DNA from: a virus
Length of the DNA: 61,335 nt
Direction: 5' to 3' (one strand)
Virus record (IMG/VR): IMGVR_UViG_3300008261_000017
Span: 1-61,335 of that record
Part shown: in pieces, positions 17,378 through 24,854 of the stretch
Numbering within the stretch: the stretch's first letter is position 1
Layout of the letters: every line of letters begins with the position of its first letter
The notes under the pieces: generated by a model
Seen by the model: the letters and a program-made list of their open reading frames with translations, nothing else
The model's database searches: none
Told to the model about the DNA's origin: nothing
Program-made: the position numbers and the translations under genes

Positions 17378-17805
17378 TGGAAACTAAAACTGAAACTGTA
17401 AAGCACGTTGATTTTGATAAGTATGCAGAGTTTGTTGATGCCGTAACTTCTGACGCATCTAAAGATTTTGTGGCACTTGCAGATAGGTTGGTTGAACTTG
17501 ACGAAAAAGGTGCTAATATTGAACGTCTCATGACTGCTGCTGTTGGTATTAATGCCGAAGGTGGTGAGTTTATGGAAATTGTCAAGAAAATGGTGTTCCA
17601 AGGAAAATCATGGAACCAAGATAACAAAGAGCATTTGATTATTGAACTCGGTGACATCATGTGGTATGTTGCTCAAGCATGTATGGCACTTGAAGTTTCT
17701 ATTGATGATGTAGTTGCTCGTAATGTTCAAAAACTTCTTAAGCGTTATCCAGAAGGAGTTTTTGATGTTTATTTCTCCGAAAACCGTGCTTCTGATGACC
17801 GATGA
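17377..17805 (+). CDS. mazG: MazG-like nucleotide pyrophosphohydrolase
   Basis: 142 residues. AVGINAEGGEFMEIVKKMVF, then ELGDIMWYVAQACMALEVSI and RNVQKLLKRYPEGVFD match the MazG fold with its metal-binding ExxE (AEGGE, EIVKK) and ExxD (ELGD) pairs. Cyanophage MazG hydrolyses nucleoside triphosphates. An older idea that it lowers ppGpp has been disputed. It has no Shine-Dalgarno, consistent with an ancestral TAATG coupling to gp41. Confidence 0.88.
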   Translation: METKTETVKHVDFDKYAEFVDAVTSDASKDFVALADRLVELDEKGANIERLMTAAVGINAEGGEFMEIVKKMVFQGKSWNQDNKEHLIIELGDIMWYVAQACMALEVSIDDVVARNVQKLLKRYPEGVFDVYFSENRASDDR

Positions 17806-17981
17806 CTAAAGAAAAACAAGTAACAATTAAAATGGGTCTTCGTGCTGCTGCAGCAGTACGTCAAGTTTTGTTTGATTCCCAAAAAGGTTATACTTCTGGT
17901 CCTTCAACTCCAGAACGTGTTTTTGAAATTCGTGAAGTTATTACTGATTTGGATGATTCCATAGAGCAAGCAATTAAATAA
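17802..17981 (+). CDS. Small conserved protein after mazG
   Basis: 59 residues, ATGA overlap with the mazG-like gene. MTKEKQVTIKMGLRAAAAVR, then a Ser/Pro linker and an acidic helix (VFEIREVITDLDDSIEQAIK). Its first codons share a 15-base identity (17809-17823) with the 34-bp repeat. Function unknown. Confidence 0.75.
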   Translation: MTKEKQVTIKMGLRAAAAVRQVLFDSQKGYTSGPSTPERVFEIREVITDLDDSIEQAIK

Positions 17982-17987
17982 CTCTTA

Positions 17988-18022
17988 AACTCCTTTTCTA
18001 AATACAGAAAAGGAGTTTTTTT
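17988..18022 (+). terminator. Intrinsic terminator
   Basis: 12-bp stem AACTCCTTTTCT/AGAAAAGGAGTT and a T run. The loop contains CTAAATA, a late-promoter-like string, 26 bases before the next ATG. Confidence 0.95.
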
Positions 18023-18029
18023 ATTTGCA

Positions 18030-18989
18030 ATGGCAGGAACTAGATCGGCACAAGAGATAAATTTAGTAAATGGAGTAAATGCTTTCATAAAAGCATGTGG
18101 AGGAGGACCAATTACAATAAAGTTTACTAATAGTTATTTGGGTCAAGGATTGCTTGCCGATGTAATGAGTTTTGATGAAAACCTCAATGGTGATAGATCT
18201 CCTGTAGATATAATTGCTAGAACTAGCTCTACCCCATATAAAATATCATGTAAACAAGATAATCCAATTAGTTTTTGTGGTTCTGGTTTAAAAAGTTTTT
18301 CTAAAGAACTGATGATGAGGAAATTTTTGAATAGAGCATTGGGAAGAGCAGCAGGAACTTTAAAGGCAATATTAGAACCCTATAAAAAACCAATTGAAGA
18401 CATGGTTGTTGCTCATGCTAGACAATATGGAGGGCAGGCATTTACTGCAGCCGAAAAAAAGAAATTTGATGTTCTCGTTTCAAAGTTAAATAATGTCCAG
18501 TTACCTGATTTGTATATAAAACTTCCAAAAAGTATGAGATTTGCTTTATTGAGTGGTCAGGGAGAATTGGATGCACCAATAACACATTATATTACTGGTG
18601 GAATAGCAAATCCTGCCATGATGAAAAAGAACATTAAAACTAAAACACTTGAAATTACTGATTGTGAAGTACACACAATTCAGGAGATGGTTGATGATGG
18701 TGGAATTAATTTGTTTTTAGTAATAAGAAAAAGAAGAGCAGATCAAGCATTGGAAATTATAGATTCTAAACTTCCAGGTTCTCCTCCAATAAAAGACACT
18801 AAAGGATTTCTCAATGTCTATGGTAGATCTAAAGGAAATCCAAGTGAATTTGGAAGAAGACTGCAAATTAGAGAAAGAAGTCAACTTCCAAAATCTTTGC
18901 GAACTTCTCTTTTTGAGGACAATGATGGAGTCACACCTATTAAAAGAGCACCTGCCAACTCTCAAATTATTGAAGTTGAATGGCCATAA
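18030..18989 (+). CDS. Uncharacterised protein, possible nuclease-like core
   Basis: 319 residues, not recognised. Residues about 50-85 contain a D...(12 residues)...KISCKQDN arrangement (PVDIIA, then PYKISCKQDN) that could be a PD-(D/E)xK-type active site. This is weak. A basic middle region and a C-terminal half with KRAPANSQIIEVEWP follow. It is the first gene of the virion-protein region after a terminator and is followed by a late-type octamer. Confidence 0.6.
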   Translation: MAGTRSAQEINLVNGVNAFIKACGGGPITIKFTNSYLGQGLLADVMSFDENLNGDRSPVDIIARTSSTPYKISCKQDNPISFCGSGLKSFSKELMMRKFLNRALGRAAGTLKAILEPYKKPIEDMVVAHARQYGGQAFTAAEKKKFDVLVSKLNNVQLPDLYIKLPKSMRFALLSGQGELDAPITHYITGGIANPAMMKKNIKTKTLEITDCEVHTIQEMVDDGGINLFLVIRKRRADQALEIIDSKLPGSPPIKDTKGFLNVYGRSKGNPSEFGRRLQIRERSQLPKSLRTSLFEDNDGVTPIKRAPANSQIIEVEWP

Positions 18990-18995
18990 TAAATA
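18988..18995 (+). promoter_or_regulatory. Candidate late promoter AATAAATA
   Basis: Overlaps the preceding stop, 19 bases before the ATG at 19014. Confidence 0.45.
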
Positions 18996-19013
18996 ATTAA
19001 AAACTAAGTTTTA

Positions 19014-20180
19014 ATGAAGAGTTTTATAAAGTTTTTTACAGAAGCAGTAGAAACATTGGCATCTACTGAAGCAAAAAATCGTGGACTTATCGGTGACGGT
19101 CATGGTGACTGGTACGATAGGCAAGGAAATCTTGTCGCAAAAACAGTAGGTGGAAAATTAAAATATTTCGGACAAGGGCAATCACAAAGTGATTCTGGTC
19201 AAGATGCTGGGGCATCAGGCAGTTCAGGAGCAACAGGAGGTGCTGCTGCCAATCAAAATCCAGATCAAGAGCAAGCACAAGAGGCAAAGGGTGTTGTAGT
19301 TGTTGTGGGTAGATTTAATCCTCCATCCAAAAATCATCAGCAGTTATTGAAAGCAGGATTCTCTCAAGCAAAACGTAGAGGATTTGAATATAGAATTTAT
19401 CCAAGTCGAATTCAGGATTCTACTTCCAACCCACTTAATCCTACATTGAAGATTTCTTATATGAAATCGATGTTCCCTGAATATGGGGATTATATTGTTG
19501 ATAGTGAAGATGCAAAAACTATTTTCGATATTCTCCAATCACTTTATTCTGATGGGTATAGTGATGTTACATTGGTTGTTGGACAAGAAAGACTTGGTGA
19601 ATTCCAAAGTTTAGTTCACAAAGCAGAGGGGCAAGGATATGAGTTTTCTAATCTGGAAGTAATTACAGCAGGAGTTAAAGACCCAGATAGTGAAGTAGAA
19701 TCCCCAGGATCATCTGCTCTCATGAAAGCTGCTGTTGCTATGAATGACTTTTATAAGTTTGAAGCAGGATTACCTGCAGAGATGGACCAAGGAGAGAAGG
19801 AAGAACTATTCAGTACCCTTAGAAAGTCTATGAAAGTGAATGAGTCAACTGAAGCATGGAGAATAGAACCAGAATTTGATTATGATGGATTGAGATGGAA
19901 TTATAAAAATAATAATCTATTTGAAGTTGGTACTTTTATTGAAAATGTTAATAGTGGATTAGTTGGAAAAATTATTAGAAGAGGAGCAAATTACTTAATT
20001 TGTGTTACTGAAGATAATTTAATGTTTAAGAGTTGGTTAAAAGATGTTAGAGAAGTTCACGAGATTGGAACTGACGAATATCGAGAGTATGTTCAATCTG
20101 TAACACCAGGAGAAAAGGTTAGAAATTTCCTAGTTGGTAGAAATAAAAAGACCGTAAACTCATCTAAAAACTATAAATAA
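19014..20180 (+). CDS. Nucleotidyltransferase-like virion protein with capsid-targeting N-terminus
   Basis: 388 residues. Starts MKSFIKFFTEA, like the capsid-targeting peptide of T4 internal proteins (MKTYQEFIAEA). Then a GDGHGDWYDRQGN segment (26-45), a Gly/Ala/Gln-rich linker and a cytidylyltransferase-like Rossmann domain from about 95: VVVVVGRFNPPSKNHQQLL. The usual HxGH is degenerate (SKNH). A VVGQERL strand near 190 and PGSSALMKAAV near 230 stand where the family has its second motif. A C-terminal domain (about 285-360) is shared with other phage proteins. Activity is doubtful because the HxGH lacks its first His. Confidence 0.7.
   Translation: MKSFIKFFTEAVETLASTEAKNRGLIGDGHGDWYDRQGNLVAKTVGGKLKYFGQGQSQSDSGQDAGASGSSGATGGAAANQNPDQEQAQEAKGVVVVVGRFNPPSKNHQQLLKAGFSQAKRRGFEYRIYPSRIQDSTSNPLNPTLKISYMKSMFPEYGDYIVDSEDAKTIFDILQSLYSDGYSDVTLVVGQERLGEFQSLVHKAEGQGYEFSNLEVITAGVKDPDSEVESPGSSALMKAAVAMNDFYKFEAGLPAEMDQGEKEELFSTLRKSMKVNESTEAWRIEPEFDYDGLRWNYKNNNLFEVGTFIENVNSGLVGKIIRRGANYLICVTEDNLMFKSWLKDVREVHEIGTDEYREYVQSVTPGEKVRNFLVGRNKKTVNSSKNYK
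20172..20179 (+). promoter_or_regulatory. Late promoter TATAAATA
   Basis: Exact consensus overlapping the end of the preceding gene, 28 bases before the ATG at 20208. Confidence 0.7.
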
Positions 20181-20207
20181 AGATATAACGGGTACTTTTT
20201 AATCTAA

Positions 20208-21854
20208 ATGACTTACTGGGAAAAGTATATTTCTGAAGCAAAATATAATAAAAAAACTGAAAAGAAAGAACTTTCTATAAAAAAGAGAAAGGCTGCCCAA
20301 AAGGTGTTAGATGATCTTGCGAAAAAGAAAGATAAAAATAAAGAAAAGGAAAGTGAATATACAAAGTACCTGAAGCAACAACTTGAATTCAAAAAGCAAA
20401 AGTACGAAGAGCAAAAGAAAAGACAGCTTGAAAAATCAAAAGATGCTGGTCAAAAAGATAAGGCAAAAGCAAAAGAAGCATTATCTAAAATAAATCTTCA
20501 AAGAATTAGTTATAAGGATAAGGACCTCACTGCTCATTCAAAGGCAATCGAGAATCTTGGTTCTTCAGTACTTGGTCTTGCCAAAGCTGCACATCATGGA
20601 TTGGAATCACGCAGAAAGAGAAAAGAAGCAGAAAGAAAAGCACTAGAGAGTCAAAATGAAAAGAAAGAACCAGGTAAACCAGGAAGACCAAAAAAGAAAT
20701 CAGAAGAAGGCAAAAAAACAGAAGTTAAAGGACAACTGACTGGAACACCAGAAAGAAAGGCACTTCCACCAGGAAGACCAGTAAGCAAGAGAAAGAGACT
20801 TCCTGCATCATCCGAAGGAGAATCGAGAGTTGGTCAACCAGCAGCAGGATCACGTCCTCAGTTACCTGGAAGTATGAAGAAAAGAATGCTCCCATCTTCT
20901 TCTGAAGGTGAGAAGAGAACAGGACAACCTGCAAAAAGGATTGGTCAACCAACACCAGAAAGACCACAACTTTCTCGTGGACTTGATAAAAGAAAAATGC
21001 TTCCACCATCTTCTGAGGGTGGGAAGAGAACTGCTGGTCCTGCTCAAGGATCTAGAACAGAACCAACAATGGGACAAAAGGCAAGACAGAATCCAGAACT
21101 TAAAGCAAAAATGATTAAAGCAAGAATGGAAGAGTATTCAAATTGGAGAGAAGAATTTTTATTTGAAGTTGAAGATAAAAAAAATAAATCAGAAAAGAAA
21201 AAAGTTATTGATATTATGTCAGGTACTAATAAAATTGAAATGAATCCAAGAATTATGGAGGACCATAAAGAGATTGAAAGTGGTCATAAAAAAGATGATG
21301 AAGGATATATGGCTAACGTTGAGTTGGACCAAATGGAAAGAGCAATCAAATCACTTCGAAAAAAGATAAAAAAAGCAGATATGCAAATGCCTGCTTGGGT
21401 TCAATCAAAAATCACAAGAGCAGCAGATTATATTGATACTGCTTCTGAGTATATGCAGAGTGATGAAAAACTTTCAGAAGAAGTGGATAAAAAAAAACTC
21501 TTAATGTTGCTCGTTTTAAAAGCATTAGATAATGCAAAGAGGAGAAAAAATTCTCAACTAATTAATGGAATTATCGGTGAAGCAGTTGATAAGTCTAAGA
21601 TGAAGTGCAATAAACCAAAGGCACAAGCACACGGATCTGGAGAGTCTGGGAAGTCTCACATTGTAAAAGCATGTGAAGGTGGAAAGGAAAAAATAATTCG
21701 TTTTGGCCAACTTGGAGTAAAAGGTTCTCCAAAAAAAGAAGGAGAATCTAAAGAATACGCAAGTCGTCGTCATAGATTTCAAACAAGACACGCAAAAAAT
21801 ATTGCACAAGGAAAGATGAGTGCGGCTTATTGGGCAAATAAGGTTAAGTGGTAA
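20208..21854 (+). CDS. Large basic virion-type protein with AT-hook-like repeats
   Basis: 548 residues. Starts MTYWEKYISEAK (ISE|A fits the gp21 protease rule). Residues 15-90 are a Lys/Glu coiled coil. Two GRP cores flanked by Lys/Arg (KPGRPKKK, PPGRPVSKRKR) resemble AT hooks. Three degenerate repeats of the form RxLPxSSEGExRxGQPA follow at about 195-285. A second targeting-like motif (YSNWREEFLFEVE) is near 305. Next comes a helical module ending MPAWVQSKITRAADYI. The C-terminal 80 residues (GKEKIIRFGQLGVKGSPKK, KMSAAYWANKVKW) are a basic module common in cyanophage proteins. A DNA-binding internal head protein is inferred. Confidence 0.65.
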   Translation: MTYWEKYISEAKYNKKTEKKELSIKKRKAAQKVLDDLAKKKDKNKEKESEYTKYLKQQLEFKKQKYEEQKKRQLEKSKDAGQKDKAKAKEALSKINLQRISYKDKDLTAHSKAIENLGSSVLGLAKAAHHGLESRRKRKEAERKALESQNEKKEPGKPGRPKKKSEEGKKTEVKGQLTGTPERKALPPGRPVSKRKRLPASSEGESRVGQPAAGSRPQLPGSMKKRMLPSSSEGEKRTGQPAKRIGQPTPERPQLSRGLDKRKMLPPSSEGGKRTAGPAQGSRTEPTMGQKARQNPELKAKMIKARMEEYSNWREEFLFEVEDKKNKSEKKKVIDIMSGTNKIEMNPRIMEDHKEIESGHKKDDEGYMANVELDQMERAIKSLRKKIKKADMQMPAWVQSKITRAADYIDTASEYMQSDEKLSEEVDKKKLLMLLVLKALDNAKRRKNSQLINGIIGEAVDKSKMKCNKPKAQAHGSGESGKSHIVKACEGGKEKIIRFGQLGVKGSPKKEGESKEYASRRHRFQTRHAKNIAQGKMSAAYWANKVKW

Positions 21855-21887
21855 ATTGTTAATTTATTGTTAATTGACATAAATATT

Positions 21888-21895
21888 TTTAGTCC
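21888..21895 (+). promoter_or_regulatory. Late promoter CATAAATA
   Basis: Late octamer 17 bases before the ATG at 21913. Confidence 0.6.
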
Positions 21896-21912
21896 AATTC
21901 AAAGGGGTTATT

Positions 21913-22086
21913 ATGGGCGCAGTAGTCGCAGTGGTAAAACCACTTCTAATTCAAATTGCTACTCATCCTGCAGTCAAAAATCTTGTTCTTGATTTGCTCA
22001 AGAAATATGTAGATAGCACCGACAATAGCATTGATAATGTTGTTTATGAACTAGTTAAGGATAAACTCTTTACTCCACAAGCATGA
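21913..22086 (+). CDS. Small conserved protein
   Basis: 57 residues, MGAVVAVVKPLLIQIATHPA then a helical DLLKKYVDSTDNSIDNVVYE tail. Amphipathic N-terminal helix; could touch membranes. ATGA overlap with the next small gene. Late promoter upstream. Function unknown. Confidence 0.7.
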   Translation: MGAVVAVVKPLLIQIATHPAVKNLVLDLLKKYVDSTDNSIDNVVYELVKDKLFTPQA

Positions 22087-22238
22087 TTACTTGCTTTGTA
22101 ACTAATTGGGGAATAACCATTTTTCTTGGATTGTTGTTAACTGCATCCGAGTGGTTGGCAAAAACAAAAAGATTTAAAGAAAATGGTTTACTTGATTTAA
22201 CGACTAACTTTTTAAAGGTAATTTTAAAGAAGGGGTAA
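22083..22238 (+). CDS. Small membrane protein
   Basis: 51 residues. One hydrophobic segment (GITIFLGLLLTASEWL, about 10-25) followed by a basic tail (AKTKRFKENG). Coupled by ATGA to the preceding 57-residue gene. The stop lies inside the left arm of a terminator. The pair could be holin-like, but nothing proves it. Confidence 0.65.
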   Translation: MITCFVTNWGITIFLGLLLTASEWLAKTKRFKENGLLDLTTNFLKVILKKG

Positions 22239-22258
22239 ATTGCAACTTTACCCCTTTT
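22230..22258 (+). terminator. Terminator hairpin
   Basis: 10-bp stem AAGGGGTAAA/TTTACCCCTT with a short T run. Its end abuts a TATAAATA late promoter. Confidence 0.8.
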
Positions 22259-22265
22259 ATAAATA
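22258..22265 (+). promoter_or_regulatory. Late promoter TATAAATA
   Basis: Exact consensus directly at the terminator T run, 34 bases before the ATG at 22299. Confidence 0.75.
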
Positions 22266-22298
22266 AGTTTAGGAAATTTTTTTACGGAAAAGAACAAG

Positions 22299-22817
22299 AT
22301 GGCACTCTGGGGTAAAAAAGACGACGTTTATTCTGCTGGTACAATTACAGTCAATTATGCTACAAAAACTGTGACTGGAAGTGGTACTACTTTCACTGCA
22401 TTGAGTGTAGGTGATGTAATTTCCATCGGAACGGGTAATACTTTTGGACAAGCTGTAGTATCTGGTATTACTTCAAATACCGTTATTTCAATTGCATCCA
22501 CACAGTACCTCAGTGGTGCTGCAATCTCTGGACAACAGTGGACAGCATCCCAAAGACCAAAGTATACATTATTTGATTCAAACTATAGATCAACAGAGAT
22601 TTATGGTGTGTCTGATGATGAAGTTGCAGTAGCACGTACAACTGCATATTCAGTTGCTCATGGTGGATGGGTAGGAATTCACACATATACTGATAATCAT
22701 GGTAATTTAAGAGTTAAGCATGAAGTTCTTGTTGCAATGTCTGGAATTACTACTGGAATTGCTGGAACAACAGGAACAGGTGGAGATGCAGCAGACGATA
22801 GCAAACTTTTACCATAA
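22299..22817 (+). CDS. Virion structural protein (beta-rich)
   Basis: 172 residues. MALWGKKDDVYSAGTITVNY, then TVTGSGTTFTALSVGDVISIG, ASQRPKYTLFD, the EIYGVSDDE turn and AHGGWVGIHTYTDNHGNLRV. This is a family seen in many T4-like cyanophages as a virion protein, with an N-terminal Ig/jelly-roll-like repeat. Its late promoter agrees with a structural role. Exact place in the particle unknown. Confidence 0.7.
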   Translation: MALWGKKDDVYSAGTITVNYATKTVTGSGTTFTALSVGDVISIGTGNTFGQAVVSGITSNTVISIASTQYLSGAAISGQQWTASQRPKYTLFDSNYRSTEIYGVSDDEVAVARTTAYSVAHGGWVGIHTYTDNHGNLRVKHEVLVAMSGITTGIAGTTGTGGDAADDSKLLP

Positions 22818-22826
22818 TGTCGGCAT

Positions 22827-23198
22827 ATGAGATTTGATGAGTTGAATGAAGATAATTATCTCCTTTTTGCTATTAAACATTATGAAAATCCTCAAGCAGT
22901 AACCAAAGAAGATTTTTATGATGATTTAAAAAGATTTAAGTGGATAAAAAAATTACTTAGAAGATATAAAAAAGAAGGTGAATTGAAAATTCATCTTCTA
23001 ATCAATCATTTTATTATTTTATATAATGTTTTTGGGGATGCTGCAACTCCTTTGCTGTTTTATAAAATAGATAAAGAATTTTGGGGTGTATTAAAAACTT
23101 TTGTTGTTTATCTAGATAGACTTCCTGAATTTCCACATACTGGTATTCATGATGTTGATATTGATTCGGAATGCATGAAACAACTAAAATCCATTTAA
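22827..23198 (+). CDS. Conserved phage protein (DUF7207-like)
   Basis: 123 residues, basic and helical: DDLKRFKWIKKLLRRYKKEG, HLLINHFIILYNVFGDAATP, FYKIDKEFWGVLKTFVVYL. A family widespread in T4-like and related marine phages, function unknown. It lies in a small-gene cluster just before gp61. Confidence 0.7.
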   Translation: MRFDELNEDNYLLFAIKHYENPQAVTKEDFYDDLKRFKWIKKLLRRYKKEGELKIHLLINHFIILYNVFGDAATPLLFYKIDKEFWGVLKTFVVYLDRLPEFPHTGIHDVDIDSECMKQLKSI

Positions 23199-23200
23199 AG

Positions 23201-23404
23201 ATGAAAAAATATTTATTGGAAAAAATTATAAACTTCATAAGAGAAGAAATGGGTGCATCAGTAGCACCTACAAATAATGTTGGTGATGGAAAAATTGCTG
23301 GAACTCCAGAGTCAGACCCTGGCAATCCGCCAGTTAAATTGACGGGCAGAAAAACAAAAAAATATATTTACGGGAAGGGTTATCGTAAACTTTGGAAACC
23401 TTAA
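23201..23404 (+). CDS. Small conserved protein
   Basis: 67 residues from ATG 23201, the first ATG after the previous stop. The segment APTNNVGDGKIAGTPESDPG is a pattern recurring in cyanophage virion-associated proteins. The C-terminus is basic (GRKTKKYIYGKGYRKLW). Function unknown. Confidence 0.7.
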   Translation: MKKYLLEKIINFIREEMGASVAPTNNVGDGKIAGTPESDPGNPPVKLTGRKTKKYIYGKGYRKLWKP

Positions 23405-23408
23405 GGCA

Positions 23409-23840
23409 ATGTTTTCACAAGAATCAAAGTTAGCAGTTTTGGAAAGTAAATTGAATATATATGAAGATTTATCTCGTGAGATGCTCTCGAAGTTAGAATC
23501 TGCTGTAGAAAAGATATCGGAAGGCAATAATCGTATTGCTACGATTCTTGCAAAGCATGATGAAAGAATTGAACAAAGTATTAAAACTGATGAACTTCTT
23601 GTAAGAATGATTGATGAAATTAAAGGAGAAAATGAAAAGGATCATCAAGAAATAAATAAAAAGTTTGAAAAGATAGAGCAAAAGATAGAAGAATTAGTTA
23701 AGTTTAGATGGCAAGTTGGTGGTGTTGCTGCTGTTGCTGTTGTAGTAATTACCATTATCAATGCCTTTGTCCCAAAATTTTTAGGCAATTCACAATTGAC
23801 ACCTGCTCAATATCCGAGTAGCATAGAGAGAGCAAGGTGA
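23409..23840 (+). CDS. Coiled-coil protein with C-terminal membrane segment
   Basis: 143 residues. A long heptad-rich helix (about 5-97), then a single hydrophobic segment (GGVAAVAVVVITIINAFVP, about 103-122) and a short tail. The layout is that of small phage membrane proteins (DUF7201-like). A role in lysis or membrane anchoring is possible but not shown. It ends 12 bases before gp61. Confidence 0.65.
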   Translation: MFSQESKLAVLESKLNIYEDLSREMLSKLESAVEKISEGNNRIATILAKHDERIEQSIKTDELLVRMIDEIKGENEKDHQEINKKFEKIEQKIEELVKFRWQVGGVAAVAVVVITIINAFVPKFLGNSQLTPAQYPSSIERAR

Positions 23841-23852
23841 ACCCCATTTGAA

Positions 23853-24854
23853 ATGAGTTTTATTGATTCCAAGTATATCGGGTTGGTCTCTTCCCGACTA
23901 CAGAAGTTCGCTAAGAAAAAAGAAGGTCTTTATAATTTTCGTTGCCCTTATTGTGGAGACAGTCAAAGAACAAAAAGTAAAACAAGAGGATATATCTATA
24001 AATTAAAAAATGACCATAACTTCAAGTGTCATAACTGCGGGGTGTCTAGGACGTTTACCAACTTCCTTAAAGACATGGATGCGGTCTTGTATGACCAGTA
24101 TGTGATGGAAAGGTATAAGAATGGTCTAACAGGAAAAGGAAGTCAAACAAAGACTCCAGAATTTAAGTTTGAAAAACCTAACTTTTCAAAAAAGTCTTTT
24201 GACCTGCCTACCATAGCAGAACTAAATAAAGAACACTTGGCAAGACAATATCTAGAGAACAGAAAAATTCCAAAAGAATATTTTCGTGACTTGTATTTTT
24301 GTCAAAACTTCAAAGAGTGGACAAACACTCAGAAGCACACATTCGATAATTTGGACAACGACGAACCAAGAATCATCATTCCTCTTATCAATCATGGAAA
24401 AATCTTCGGGTTTCAAGGTCGTAGTCTGAATAAGAATTCAAAAGTTAAATATATTACAATTATCCTAGACGACAACCATCCAAAAATATATGGTTTAGAT
24501 AAAGCAGACTATACTAAAACTGTTTATGTCGTTGAGGGACCAATCGATAGTATGTTTTTAGATAATGCGATTGCTATGGTTGGGGCAGATATTGATCATA
24601 TGTTTTTTCTTTCAAACTTTGAAACAAATTTCGTGATGGTTTATGACAATGAAAAACGTAATAAACAGATTGTTCAAAGAATGGAAAAAGTAATTGATAT
24701 GAAATTTCCTATTGTAATTTGGCCAAATGACTTGAAAGAAAAAGATATCAATGATATGATAATGGAAGGCATTGATGTCAACAAAATTGTTAAAGAAAAT
24801 ACCTTTATGGGGTTAGAAGCAAAAGCAAAACTTATTGGTTGGAAACGAGTATGA
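23853..24854 (+). CDS. 61: DNA primase gp61
   Basis: 333 residues. Zinc-binding C31-x2-C34 and C59-x2-C62, then a TOPRIM-type core (IIIPLINHGKIFGFQGRSL, then VYVVEGPIDSMF with the conserved Glu, and VYDNEKRN). Makes primers for lagging-strand synthesis with gp41. Overlaps nrdA by ATGA. Confidence 0.95.
   Translation: MSFIDSKYIGLVSSRLQKFAKKKEGLYNFRCPYCGDSQRTKSKTRGYIYKLKNDHNFKCHNCGVSRTFTNFLKDMDAVLYDQYVMERYKNGLTGKGSQTKTPEFKFEKPNFSKKSFDLPTIAELNKEHLARQYLENRKIPKEYFRDLYFCQNFKEWTNTQKHTFDNLDNDEPRIIIPLINHGKIFGFQGRSLNKNSKVKYITIILDDNHPKIYGLDKADYTKTVYVVEGPIDSMFLDNAIAMVGADIDHMFFLSNFETNFVMVYDNEKRNKQIVQRMEKVIDMKFPIVIWPNDLKEKDINDMIMEGIDVNKIVKENTFMGLEAKAKLIGWKRV

Noticed and set aside
19290-19345. Active NMN/cytidylyltransferase call for the 19014 protein
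   Set aside because: The HxGH motif is degenerate (SKNH), so only the fold, not the activity, is claimed.
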